21,672 nucleotides of DNA from JAVBSX01 sp964576215 (GCA_964576215.1 CAZNVM010000064.1:1-21672); one strand, 5' to 3'; shown: positions 1 to 7,508, numbered from the stretch's first letter. Made by a program: numbers and translations. The notes: generated from the letters alone by a model not told the origin.

Positions 1-140
1 AACTGCATTGTTTAAAATAGATCGAAATTAAGGCCCCCCCTGGGAACGCAGGCATCTTGCCTGCCCCCGGGTTCGCAGGCTTCCAGCCTGCCACGCGCAG
101 GCAAGATGCCTGCGTTCCCAGGGACTTTGCAGTTCTCTTG
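1..140. mobile_element. MITE-like palindromic element, subfamily A, copy 1 (left end cut by window)
   Basis: The right terminus reads TGCAGTTCTCTTG (128-140) and the left terminus begins mid-repeat at base 1 (AACTGCA). The interior holds paired arms built on CTGGGAACGCAGGC and GCCTGCGTTCCCAG, with shorter nested palindromes, so either strand could fold into a branched cruciform. It matches the reverse complement of 12460-12605 with about nine differences over 140 bases, and the implied full length (146 bp) is the same. It has no coding capacity; short ORFs through it are translations of the repeat. It ends 3 bp before the larA stop codon. Mobility is inferred from copy number and terminal inverted repeats, not from any encoded enzyme. 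Confidence 0.8.
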
Positions 141-143
141 CAA

Positions 144-1421
144 TTAACCTTTCAGTTCCGCCAACACATAAGGCCCTTCCGGCAAGACGGCGATGGTGGT
201 TTCCGGGCCGTACTGGGCAATCGCTTCGGCGATTCCCTGTTCGACGCTTGAAATCGGTTCGACGTAAAACTTTCGCAATATTTCCGGCGAAAGGGCGTCC
301 GTGTAAAATTGGACTTTCCCTTTTCGTAACGCTTTGGCCAACTCTTCCATCTGCCATTGATTGAGTACGAAAAACTCGTCCCGAAAAATCGCGTCGGTGA
401 ACTGTTCAATTTTCGGGAACTTTTCGGCAATGAGGTCAAACTCCTCGCTTCCAAGCCCTTCCGAGCAGGAGGAGGCGATGATGATCGTGCCCCCTTGCTT
501 GACGATGTTCAGTGCCGCGATGATCCCCTTGACCGCCTGGTAAAAGGTGGTGTCAAGCGGATACCCTGCTCCACTGGTAATCACGACATCGACCGGTTCG
601 TCCACAGTGTCCACCACGAACGTTCGGGCAAACTTTACCCCTTCCTCCAGAGCTGCGACCATTTCTCCGGCAACCGCTTTGAGGATGCGCCGCTTGGAAT
701 CGAGAACAACGTTCACGATAAAATCGCAACCCGCTTTTTGGGCGATCCAGGTGTTTTCTTCGTGAACCGGATTTCCCTCAAGAAACCCGTTGGCCGCCTT
801 TTCGTGTTCCAAAAATTTCGGTTTGTGCCAATCGGCGATAGTTTCCTGTCCGCAAATGCCGGGACAAATCGCTTTACGACCGCCGGAAAAACCGGCCATG
901 AAGTGCGGCTCGATCAATCCTGTTGCGATTTTCAAATCCGCTTGCAGGTATCGGGTGTCAATCCAAATCGGCACCCCGCGCGGCGATTGGCCAAGATACG
1001 TGTGCTGTGACTCTTCCCGTGCATAATGGTCTTCGATCCGGTAATGAGCGACAATCTCCGGTCCGCACATTTCCAGCCGCTCTTCTTTCGTGCTTGGACG
1101 ATGCAAGCCGGTCGCCACGAGAATCAAAATGTCTTCCCGACGGATTCCCGAATTTTCCAACGAGCGGAAAAGCGGTTTGAGAATCGTTTCGTTCGGAACC
1201 GGTCTTGTGATGTCACTGATGAGAACGCATACCGTTTTTTTACCCCTTGCCAGTTGCGAAAGCGGAGCGGTTCCATTCGGTTTTTCCAAGAGGGTTGCAA
1301 TTTCCGCTTCCGGGTCTGCAAGCGGCGGCAACTCCTTGTAACCGAGGCATTTGACGAGATTTTTTTCCGGAACGTTTATCGAAAGCGTTCCACGACCATA
1401 GGCGAGCGGGAGTGTTGGCAT
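144..1421 (-). CDS. larA: LarA-family nickel-pincer-dependent racemase/epimerase
   Basis: This 425-residue protein is full length for the LarA (DUF2088) family, whose founder is lactate racemase carrying a nickel pincer nucleotide on a lysine. The active-site landmarks are all visible: DITRP at 70-74, GLHRP with H107, EPH with H173, GGRKAI with K183 and H199. These sit one residue before the Lactiplantibacillus plantarum positions H108, H174, K184 and H200, so the protein should bind and use the cofactor. The family includes epimerases acting on other 2-hydroxy acids, so the substrate is open. No larB, larC or larE cofactor genes are present in the window. The gene lies 45 bp downstream of the LptC/LptA-like gene on the same strand. 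The ATG is preceded by four heptamer repeats and no Shine-Dalgarno sequence. The cytoplasmic location is expected from the absence of a signal peptide. Confidence 0.88.
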   Translation of the reverse strand: MPTLPLAYGRGTLSINVPEKNLVKCLGYKELPPLADPEAEIATLLEKPNGTAPLSQLARGKKTVCVLISDITRPVPNETILKPLFRSLENSGIRREDILILVATGLHRPSTKEERLEMCGPEIVAHYRIEDHYAREESQHTYLGQSPRGVPIWIDTRYLQADLKIATGLIEPHFMAGFSGGRKAICPGICGQETIADWHKPKFLEHEKAANGFLEGNPVHEENTWIAQKAGCDFIVNVVLDSKRRILKAVAGEMVAALEEGVKFARTFVVDTVDEPVDVVITSGAGYPLDTTFYQAVKGIIAALNIVKQGGTIIIASSCSEGLGSEEFDLIAEKFPKIEQFTDAIFRDEFFVLNQWQMEELAKALRKGKVQFYTDALSPEILRKFYVEPISSVEQGIAEAIAQYGPETTIAVLPEGPYVLAELKG

Positions 1422-1423
1422 TG

Positions 1424-1451
1424 TGAGAAATGAGAAATGAGAAATGAGAAA
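1424..1451. repeat. Heptamer tandem array, 4 perfect units
   Basis: Four perfect copies of TGAGAAA lie head to tail. On the minus strand this is TTTCTCA repeated, ending 2 bp before the larA ATG, where a ribosome binding site would normally be. The same unit occurs at 15009-15036 and 18376-18389. Confidence 0.9.
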
Positions 1452-1466
1452 TTGGGGGTGTATACC

Positions 1467-4400
1467 TCATTTTAAAAACTGCGTTCCTCTAGCCCCTTTG
1501 GTTTCGAAGTTTTTCGTGCGAAGGTTGTAGATGAGTTGTTGCACGAAAATCGGTTCCTCGTATTCGTCGTCCGCAGTTCGTTTGATATACACCTCCGCCG
1601 GAGTTCCCTCAACAATGACGGTTTCCTTGAGTTGGTTGAATTTTACCGATTCCGCCCTGGAGAAAATTTGTTTTCCCTCGATGATCGTCCTCCCGGACGC
1701 CGTTATTTCAAGTCCTTGCTGTTGCGTTTGCGGATCAATCGCTTTCGCAACTTCCAAAACGTCGCAGTCGAGTCTGTAACCCTCTTTTTCCTTCAACTGT
1801 TCCCGGTTGTCCACATCGACCTCGGCATCCCAGGTCGGCACAGGACAATAGATGCAAATTACGGAATTGGTTGCCGTCGCATCGAACAATTTAAAATTTC
1901 CCAAAACGCGACCGTAAAAGTAGAGATCGACCCTGGTTAAATTCGTATTCGTACCCGGAACGTCGGCATTACCACCCTTGTCAAGAAAGGTCGCCCATAA
2001 TCGCCCTTGTCCCGTTCCTTGGGCGGTCCCGTCAAACTGACCCGTTTCAGGAAAAAGCTGGATTTGATCGAGATTTTCCCCCTTCAGAACGGATTTCTTT
2101 TTTACAGGGTCGGTTTGATCGTATTCTTCACACACGAAGAATACTTTTCCGAGACATTCGATCCGTCGGACTTTCGCATTTTGCGTTTTCGGTTGAATCA
2201 GCGAAACCGGTTGATCCAGGTCGAGGTTAAGCACATTGCAAAAAAGTTCTTGTCCGGGATATTTTGCAACGACGCTTTTTTCGAACGAAATTCGTGTTCC
2301 GTCGAAATTCATCCCCCCCGCCCAACGCACGACGAGCAATTTTTTCTGCGGCGGAGCAACCGGGGAAGCGTTGGCAGCGGGCGAACCGGCCAGCGACGAC
2401 GTTAAATCATTCGACAACGCCAATTGGGTGGACGTGATTTCTCCACCCCCTTCGATTTTGATCTGGTTTGTCTGCTGATTGAGAGTCATGTCCAAAGCGG
2501 TTACGGTCGATTCCATTCCTGCGATGGTGGCCGGAATGGACGGTGTCCCAAGCAGTTGCACGACGCTGTGATCGCTCGACGGACTCCAGGCACGAATTTC
2601 CGTACCGTACATTTTGATCGGATCGGACGGTTGCTTCGGATTCTTTTCTTCCAAAGAGACCCGCTTCCCTCCGCCGCCGAGAATCAATTGGCCGATTTCC
2701 ATAGCGTTGCCTCGCATTTTCACGAGGAGTTCCATCGTGTCGCCAAGCAATTCGAATTGCGAACCGTTGGAATTGCCCCCCAAAAACGAGCGTGAGGAAC
2801 CTTGTTGCGGCAAGGCGATTGCCGGATTGGAAGTCGGAGAGGCGGTCTGTTGCGGGCCGACGGAGGGTTCTTGTCCGTCTTCGTAAAACCAAACGTTCAT
2901 TTCACGAACGTCACAGACGCCGTTTTCCGTAACAAAGCGAACATCCTTCCGAATGCGTGCATGGCTCGGTGTCAACGATTGAAAACTGCCGGTCAAAGCG
3001 GCTGGCGAGTTCATCGCTTGTTGCGATGAACCTGATGAACTGATCGTGAGCGGCGTTGTCTGGGGTTGTGCACCGGAAACCTGGCGAATGAGCGGGTTTC
3101 GAGCCGTCGCCGGCGGTGCAGACGTTTCTCCAAGTTTCTGCTTGAACCAAATCACGGTCTCCTTGGCGTACATCGTTCCGAGTTTTTCCACATTCATGCT
3201 CATTTGCCCGAAGAGTTGGCAACGAACCAGTTCGGGATTCTCCGTATCGGGGTACGCCTCCAATTTATCGGTCCAATCGAGCTGGAACGTCCGCTGTTGT
3301 TCCGGCGGTTTTTCGGGCGACATAATTCCATAAACTTTTCCGCCGTTGAGGGCGAAAAGTTCGCCAAATTGACCGTTTTCTCCGAACTTATAGGAAATTT
3401 TTTCGCTGACCACCCATTGTTTCCCGCCGTAGAGCGACAGTTTAACCGTTTTGTTCAGCGTCAAATCACTGTCGAGGACGAGACGGCCTTTCTCGAAATC
3501 GTACTCCAGTTTGTTCCCCTCTGCAAGAAAATCGTTGTTGTTGGGAGAACGAACTTTCGCATTCCCCACAGCTAACATTTTTCTGGGGGCAAGTTGCTGA
3601 AGACTCCCCAGTTCGTTGTTGGGAATCGGCTTTTCGCCCGACTTCGGCTTGGGCGCAAATTGAACTTGAAGTTGACTACAGACCAAATGATCGTATGACC
3701 CCTCAGTACGCCGGACGATGTCCACGTCCGTGTTAAACGTTCCCATCCAGTAGAGATTGGAATTGGGATCGGGTGCGAACTCGATGTTCCTGCAAGTGAC
3801 TTCAAAGGAATCATACTGGGGTTCACCGGTCGGCGTTTTCCGATCCGACGGCGCATTCAGGTAGATTTTGTTGACCCGTTGAAGTTCCATGCGACTGATC
3901 GTTTTTTCGCTCCTGGAATTCCTCGGATCGCTTGACGCAAGGAAAATACTGAGTGTGTTTCCGGTTCCATGACTCATTCCAAACCGGAAATCAACATCGG
4001 AATTGGCCAGAATTTGGCTGTCGCTAAAAATGACGTTTTGTGTGGTGATGAGCAGGTCGTCCTTCGGACCGGGTTCCTTCATGTCACTTCGAATGACAAC
4101 TTTGCCGGCAAGCTGTCCATTGACAAATTTTACTTTATTTCCGGCGAGCGGATTGAATGGACCATCGAACCCAAGCGTCGCACCGCCGGTACTTTGAAGG
4201 ATGATCGCTTCCCGAAAGAGTTTTTCGTCGTCTTTTCCACGTTCACCTGTCAGAAACAAGACCGTGCAGGGATTCATTTCAATGGCACTTTTGACCTCCC
4301 TGCCGTTTTTGACCTCCTTCTCCTTGTAATCGTCAAACAAGAGAACGAAGTTGTCTTTCCAGATACTGAATTTGCAGGATCGTTCCCAATCTTTTTCCTG

Positions 4401-4595
4401 AAAGAGATCCGCCAGGTATTTTTTCCACTCCGCATCCTCCGGAATGGCACCCGTGTCACGCATGCGCGCCATGAAACTGTCATCCCGTGGCAAAACAACC
4501 GGAACAACAATTCCGGCGTAAAGCCAATACGCCGCCAATACGCCGAGAAGACTCAAAACGGGCGTCGCATACGGGTTTTGGAATAATCGTTTCAT
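1467..4595 (-). CDS. Giant LptC/LptA(OstA)-like LPS-transport protein, membrane anchored
   Basis: The 1042-residue protein begins with a single hydrophobic segment (about 11-36), giving an N-terminal anchor with a large extracytoplasmic part. Residues about 130-220 resemble LptC: GQLAGKVVIRS at 160-170, then a DDLLITTQNVIFS stretch and a GTGNTLSIFLA strand. A second module near 340-385 (MLAVGNAKVRS, then LAEGNKLEYDF) and a C-terminal one (about 945-1042) have the look of LptA/OstA beta-jelly-roll repeats. A Ser/Pro/Gln-rich low-complexity stretch lies around 490-620. LptC and LptA are normally separate proteins of under 200 residues that bridge LPS from inner to outer membrane. The upstream neighbour is kdsC, as in the enterobacterial kdsC-lptC-lptA order, which supports the role. 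Family assignment comes from pattern and context, so the exact domain count is inferred. The ATG at 4595 is kept because the anchor follows directly; no Shine-Dalgarno is evident. Confidence 0.68.
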   Translation of the reverse strand: MKRLFQNPYATPVLSLLGVLAAYWLYAGIVVPVVLPRDDSFMARMRDTGAIPEDAEWKKYLADLFQEKDWERSCKFSIWKDNFVLLFDDYKEKEVKNGREVKSAIEMNPCTVLFLTGERGKDDEKLFREAIILQSTGGATLGFDGPFNPLAGNKVKFVNGQLAGKVVIRSDMKEPGPKDDLLITTQNVIFSDSQILANSDVDFRFGMSHGTGNTLSIFLASSDPRNSRSEKTISRMELQRVNKIYLNAPSDRKTPTGEPQYDSFEVTCRNIEFAPDPNSNLYWMGTFNTDVDIVRRTEGSYDHLVCSQLQVQFAPKPKSGEKPIPNNELGSLQQLAPRKMLAVGNAKVRSPNNNDFLAEGNKLEYDFEKGRLVLDSDLTLNKTVKLSLYGGKQWVVSEKISYKFGENGQFGELFALNGGKVYGIMSPEKPPEQQRTFQLDWTDKLEAYPDTENPELVRCQLFGQMSMNVEKLGTMYAKETVIWFKQKLGETSAPPATARNPLIRQVSGAQPQTTPLTISSSGSSQQAMNSPAALTGSFQSLTPSHARIRKDVRFVTENGVCDVREMNVWFYEDGQEPSVGPQQTASPTSNPAIALPQQGSSRSFLGGNSNGSQFELLGDTMELLVKMRGNAMEIGQLILGGGGKRVSLEEKNPKQPSDPIKMYGTEIRAWSPSSDHSVVQLLGTPSIPATIAGMESTVTALDMTLNQQTNQIKIEGGGEITSTQLALSNDLTSSLAGSPAANASPVAPPQKKLLVVRWAGGMNFDGTRISFEKSVVAKYPGQELFCNVLNLDLDQPVSLIQPKTQNAKVRRIECLGKVFFVCEEYDQTDPVKKKSVLKGENLDQIQLFPETGQFDGTAQGTGQGRLWATFLDKGGNADVPGTNTNLTRVDLYFYGRVLGNFKLFDATATNSVICIYCPVPTWDAEVDVDNREQLKEKEGYRLDCDVLEVAKAIDPQTQQQGLEITASGRTIIEGKQIFSRAESVKFNQLKETVIVEGTPAEVYIKRTADDEYEEPIFVQQLIYNLRTKNFETKGARGTQFLK

Positions 4596-4608
4596 TATAT
4601 TAATTCAA

Positions 4609-4742
4609 GGGCATCGAGAATCGGGCATCGGAAATCGGGCATCGGAAATCGGGCATCGGGCATCGGGAATCGGAAATCGGAAATAGGGGCTACGGAAAGT
4701 GTACCACTAACCACTAACCACTAACCACTTATCACTTATCAC
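4609..4742. repeat. Two adjoining heptamer arrays between kdsC and the Lpt-like gene
   Basis: Eleven units of the type GGGCATC, GGAAATC and GGGAATC run in unbroken 7-nt phase from 4609 to 4685. After an 18-nt non-repetitive spacer, units CCACTAA (three copies), CCACTTA and TCACTTA run from 4704 to 4738 and continue into the kdsC stop codon (TCA at 4739-4741 on the plus strand). The array fills nearly the whole 143-bp gap. Confidence 0.9.
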
Positions 4743-5260
4743 ATGTATTGTTGAATCACGCCGTCCCAGCGTCGTTGGGCTTTGAGGATGGTTTCGACCA
4801 AATCGCGGACAGCTCCACGTCCGCCGGGAGACTTTGTAACATAATTGGCGGCACTGAGGATTTCTTCGGACGCTTCCGGGACGGTTACGCCAAAACCGAC
4901 CGCTTTGATACAGGGTAAATCGGGAAAATCGTCGCCGATGTAACAAATTTGTTCGTAATTCAACTCCAGAGATTGAGCGATTTCGTCCAGCGTTGCGAGT
5001 TTTTGGGCGACGCCTTGCCGAACGAGGTCAATCCCAAGCTCCGTGGCGCGGATTTTTACGATTTGGGACGTCCGACTTGTGATCAAACCGAAATGATACC
5101 CGACTTTCTGCCAAAGTTTGATCCCGAGGCCGTCCCTGATGTTAAATCGTTTCGTTTCGATCCCCTGATTATTAAATTCGACCCCGCCATCGGTCAAAAT
5201 CCCATCGACGTCGGAAAGAATCAGTTGTATCGGTTGACACTTCTGTTGAAATTGAATCAT
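4739..5260 (-). CDS. kdsC: 3-deoxy-D-manno-octulosonate 8-phosphate phosphatase (KdsC type HAD)
   Basis: The 173-residue length is typical of KdsC, which removes phosphate from KDO-8-phosphate in the cytoplasm to supply KDO for the LPS core. The HAD signature is at 17-25 (DVDGILTDG; nucleophile D17 and D19), motif II is around T61-S62, a conserved lysine is at K87, and the metal-binding GDD is at 109-111. The C-terminal GGRGAVRDL (147-155) is also characteristic. No cap domain is present, as expected for this tetrameric subfamily. The Lpt-like gene follows 143 bp downstream. Its stop codon lies within a heptamer repeat. A weak AGGGA sits about 7 nt before the ATG. A 16-bp inverted repeat lies 25 bp upstream of the start. 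Related HAD phosphatases acting on other sugar acids cannot be excluded, but the Lpt neighbour favours KdsC. Confidence 0.9.
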   Translation of the reverse strand: MIQFQQKCQPIQLILSDVDGILTDGGVEFNNQGIETKRFNIRDGLGIKLWQKVGYHFGLITSRTSQIVKIRATELGIDLVRQGVAQKLATLDEIAQSLELNYEQICYIGDDFPDLPCIKAVGFGVTVPEASEEILSAANYVTKSPGGRGAVRDLVETILKAQRRWDGVIQQYM

Positions 5261-5284
5261 CGCAAGTCCCTGCTGGTATGAAGT

Positions 5285-5326
5285 AACCGGGAAAAAAGGT
5301 TCGGAATTCTACCTTTTTACCCGGTT
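5285..5326. repeat. Strong inverted repeat upstream of kdsC
   Basis: AACCGGGAAAAAAGGT (5285-5300) pairs with ACCTTTTTACCCGGTT (5311-5326) at 15 of 16 positions across a 10-nt loop containing GAATTC. It lies 25-66 bp upstream of the kdsC ATG. No uridine tract follows on the minus strand, so a classical terminator is not supported. A regulatory hairpin or a paired binding site is possible. Confidence 0.6.
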
Positions 5327-5374
5327 CAATGCAACAGGAAATTTTCCAAAAAAGAAGCAAAATGAGAGATACCC

Positions 5375-5426
5375 AATCAGGGCTACGCACGCAACAGGAC
5401 CGCTTACTGCGTGCGCGGCTCTGATT
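5375..5426 (-). terminator. Stem-loop just after the cysteine-rich gene, possible terminator
   Basis: Read on the minus strand, two 19-nt arms (5426-5408 and 5393-5375) match at 16 positions and have one further G-U wobble, around a 14-nt loop. The stem begins 10 nt after the stop codon of the cysteine-rich gene. The sequence after the stem is T-rich but lacks an uninterrupted U run, so termination is plausible rather than shown. It would separate that gene from kdsC. Confidence 0.45.
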
Positions 5427-5436
5427 AAAAACTTGG

Positions 5437-5844
5437 CTATTTTTTGCAACAATCGCCGCATTTGCAATCGGCACAGTCGCAAGCTCCGTCTTTGCAGGCG
5501 TCGCAGCAACCGCAACCGTCGCAATTGGCGCAACAGTCCTCTTTTTTGCAACAACAGTTTTCGCATTTGCAATCTTCACACTTGCAAACCCCGTCGTCAC
5601 AACAATCGCAGGCACAACACGCCTGTTTTGCAGGGCAATCGCCTTTCTTCTCCACCGGGCAACACCCCTTTTCCGTAGAACAACAAGGTTTTTTCTCGGG
5701 GCAACTCTCCCTTTTCGCAGGAGTACCATCGTCTTTCGAGCAACAAGTCCTGCTGGAACCGTTATTGACCGCAAAAGCAACGGACAGCGAAAGAATGACC
5801 AATGCGGCCAAGCCGATCAGGAATTTGTGGTTCTTCGTCATCAT
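5437..5844 (-). CDS. Exported cysteine-rich protein, metallothionein-like composition
   Basis: This 135-residue protein has a clear N-terminal export signal: a lysine near the start, then a hydrophobic core (about 8-25) ending SVAFA. The mature part has 33 cysteines, about a quarter of all residues in the protein, arranged as CC, CxC and CxxC with Lys, Asp and Glu between them. The C-terminal half holds an internal near-repeat, with DCKCENCCCK resembling DCKCGDCCKK. No known enzyme motif is seen. The composition suggests metal binding or a densely disulfide-bonded envelope protein; that function is inference. The start is set by AAGGAG ending 5 nt before the first of two adjacent ATGs, one of the few clear Shine-Dalgarno sequences in the window. 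The reading frame stays open far upstream, but that extension crosses a MITE and lies antisense to rph, so it is rejected. kdsC lies 176 bp downstream. Confidence 0.8.
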   Translation of the reverse strand: MMTKNHKFLIGLAALVILSLSVAFAVNNGSSRTCCSKDDGTPAKRESCPEKKPCCSTEKGCCPVEKKGDCPAKQACCACDCCDDGVCKCEDCKCENCCCKKEDCCANCDGCGCCDACKDGACDCADCKCGDCCKK

Positions 5845-5898
5845 CAATTCTCCTTGATAAAAAATTACGGGGATATTTTCCAAACAACTCACAACCTC

Positions 5899-5930
5899 TA
5901 CAATGATTGTACAATTTCCGGGGGAATTGT
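5899..5930. promoter_or_regulatory. Overlapping palindromes upstream of the cysteine-rich gene
   Basis: TACAATGATTGTA (5899-5911), ATTGTACAAT (5906-5915) and an ACAATT/AATTGT pair (5911-5930) overlap in 32 bp. They lie 55-86 bp upstream of the cysteine-rich gene's ATG. Nested dyads of this kind are typical of repressor operators. No regulator can be named from sequence alone. The outer dyad may instead be remnant repeat sequence, because GGGGGAATTGTAAAGTC resembles the subfamily B terminus. Confidence 0.4.
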
Positions 5931-5948
5931 AAAGTCCACTGTTTTTCT

Positions 5949-6103
5949 CAGGAGGATTGCAAAGTCGCTTTTTTCCTGGGAACGCAGGCTTCCAGCCTGC
6001 CAGTGAGTTCGTAGGCATCCTACCTGCGCAGGGCGGAGACTCCATTCCGCAACCTTTGCGCAGGCTGGAAGCCTGCGTTCCCAGGGACTTTGCAATCCTC
6101 CTG
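5949..6103. mobile_element. MITE-like palindromic element, subfamily B, copy 1, with 10-bp flanking direct repeat
   Basis: The element is 155 bp with perfect 18-bp terminal inverted repeats: CAGGAGGATTGCAAAGTC at 5949-5966 and its complement at 6086-6103. The same CTGGGAACGCAGGC-type arms as subfamily A lie inside, with two smaller hairpins in the centre. CTGTTTTTCT occurs immediately left (5939-5948) and right (6104-6113), an exact 10-bp direct repeat expected of a target-site duplication. It carries no gene. Its right end lies 26 bp from the rph start. It matches 21532-21672 at 139 of 141 positions. Confidence 0.85.
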
Positions 6104-6129
6104 CTGTTTTTCTTACCTTTTGACTCTCC

Positions 6130-6846
6130 ATGCAACGCATCGACAATCGCCATCTGGACGAACTGCGTCCGATTACGCTCCAGAAGAATTTTGCCGCTTC
6201 CGCCGCCGGGAGTGTGCTGATTTCCGCCGGAAAAACCATGATATTGTGTACGGCAAGCATCACGGAAGAAATTCCGAAATGGATGCCGAAAGATTCGACC
6301 AAGGGCTGGATCACCGCCGAATATCGGATGCTTCCCGGCAGCACGGCTCCCCGATCTCCACGCAGCGACCGGCCCGATGGGAGAGCAACGGAAATTCAAC
6401 GTCTCATTGGGCGTTCCCTCCGGGCAATTGCCGACCTGGAAGCTCTCGGACCGCGATCCGTTTACTGCGACTGCGACGTGATCTGTGCCGACGGGGGGAC
6501 CCGAACGCTCAGCATCACCGGGGCGTACCTCGCGCTTGTCGAAGCGCTTCGTTCGATACAGGACAAATTGCCTGATCCGCAAAAATTTCCGCTGGTCGAC
6601 TCCGTTGCGGCGGTCAGCGTCGGAATCGTCGAAGGCAGGCCGCTGTTGGATTTGTGTTACGTCGAAGACGTGGACGCCGAAGTGGACATGAATCTTGTGA
6701 TGACCGGCTCCGGAAAATTCATCGAGATTCAGGGGACCGGCGAAGAAGCGACGTTCACCGACTCGCAACTCCAGGAAATGCTCGCCCTGGGCAAAATCGG
6801 CATCGCTCAATTGACGCAAATCCAACGAGAAATCACCCTTTTTTAG
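6130..6846 (+). CDS. rph: Ribonuclease PH
   Basis: RNase PH is a phosphorolytic 3'-5' exoribonuclease that trims tRNA 3' ends and forms a hexameric ring in the cytoplasm. The 238-residue length matches the family. The conserved block DGRATEIQRLIGRSLR (83-98) holds R85, equivalent to the phosphate and tRNA-contact arginine. GGTR at 122-125 is the phosphate-binding motif, and the acidic pair D180 and D186 sits in the CYVEDVDAEVDMN segment, where the catalytic and metal aspartates occur. The folate gene follows after 9 bp and is probably cotranscribed. The ATG is accepted because the family's usual N-terminus begins about here; no good Shine-Dalgarno precedes it. A MITE ends 26 bp upstream, so promoter elements must lie within or beyond that insertion. 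Confidence 0.96.
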   Translation: MQRIDNRHLDELRPITLQKNFAASAAGSVLISAGKTMILCTASITEEIPKWMPKDSTKGWITAEYRMLPGSTAPRSPRSDRPDGRATEIQRLIGRSLRAIADLEALGPRSVYCDCDVICADGGTRTLSITGAYLALVEALRSIQDKLPDPQKFPLVDSVAAVSVGIVEGRPLLDLCYVEDVDAEVDMNLVMTGSGKFIEIQGTGEEATFTDSQLQEMLALGKIGIAQLTQIQREITLF

Positions 6847-6855
6847 CCGGTATTC

Positions 6856-7440
6856 ATGCTCAAAGCCGAACTTCGCCTCGCCATGAAACAGGTGCTTCGG
6901 AATCTTACGGACCGAAGCGGGCGGAGTGCTGCGGTCTGGCAAAATCTTGAGCGATTCGAGGAATTTCAAGATGCGATTCTTTCGCAAAAAACGATTGCCG
7001 TGTACGTCAATCTGGCAACCGAAGTCGAAACGGCCCGATTTTTCGGGAAAATCATGGGCCAAATTGCGGTTCCGTACTGTGAAAACGGGCAATTGGAGCT
7101 TTTTCGGCTAAAAACGCTCGACGAATTGGTTCCGCAAACGCTTGGGATTTTGGAACCGAAGCCGGAATTGCGGGCCGACGCAAGCCGTCGGGTTTCGCCG
7201 CAGGAACTCGCTTTGGTACTCACACCGGGCCTGGCGTTCGACCGAAGCGGCGGACGGCTTGGACGCGGAGCGGGATACTACGACCGTTTCTTCGCACGGA
7301 TTGATTCCGAACGGGAGGAGCCGGTTCCCAAATTCGCGTTGGCGTTTGACTGCCAAATTCTTGACACCATCCCAGTCGAACCGCACGACATTCGGCTTGA
7401 CGGAATTATTACCGAATCAGAAATCATTCGGATTGTTTGA
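6856..7440 (+). CDS. 5-formyltetrahydrofolate cyclo-ligase
   Basis: This 194-residue cytoplasmic enzyme converts 5-formyl-THF to 5,10-methenyl-THF with ATP (MTHFS/YgfA family). The diagnostic block is present: TPGLAFD at 123-129 followed by GGRLGRGAGYYDRF at 132-145, the nucleotide and folate-binding loop. The N-terminus has the usual basic helix. It starts 9 bp after rph on the same strand, which suggests a two-gene transcript. It converges with gltX, leaving 68 bp between the two stops. Confidence 0.93.
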   Translation: MLKAELRLAMKQVLRNLTDRSGRSAAVWQNLERFEEFQDAILSQKTIAVYVNLATEVETARFFGKIMGQIAVPYCENGQLELFRLKTLDELVPQTLGILEPKPELRADASRRVSPQELALVLTPGLAFDRSGGRLGRGAGYYDRFFARIDSEREEPVPKFALAFDCQILDTIPVEPHDIRLDGIITESEIIRIV

Positions 7441-7508
7441 TAGACTCACGGTCATGCGATTCGCCGTGCATGCGGCAACGGTTCGTGCAACATCGTGCGG
7501 TAAACCGT

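Noticed and set aside
4609..4742. CRISPR array
   Set aside because: The units are 7 bp, directly adjacent and variable, with no spacers and no cas genes.
5437..7092. A 551-residue open frame on the minus strand extending the cysteine-rich gene upstream
   Set aside because: The upstream part is antisense to rph and the folate gene and crosses a MITE. The signal peptide and AAGGAG ribosome binding site mark the true start at 5844.
7441..7508. Bidirectional terminator between the folate gene and gltX
   Set aside because: A 7-bp AACGGTT/AACCGTT pair is present, but the loop is about 19 nt and no U run follows, so the evidence is too weak.
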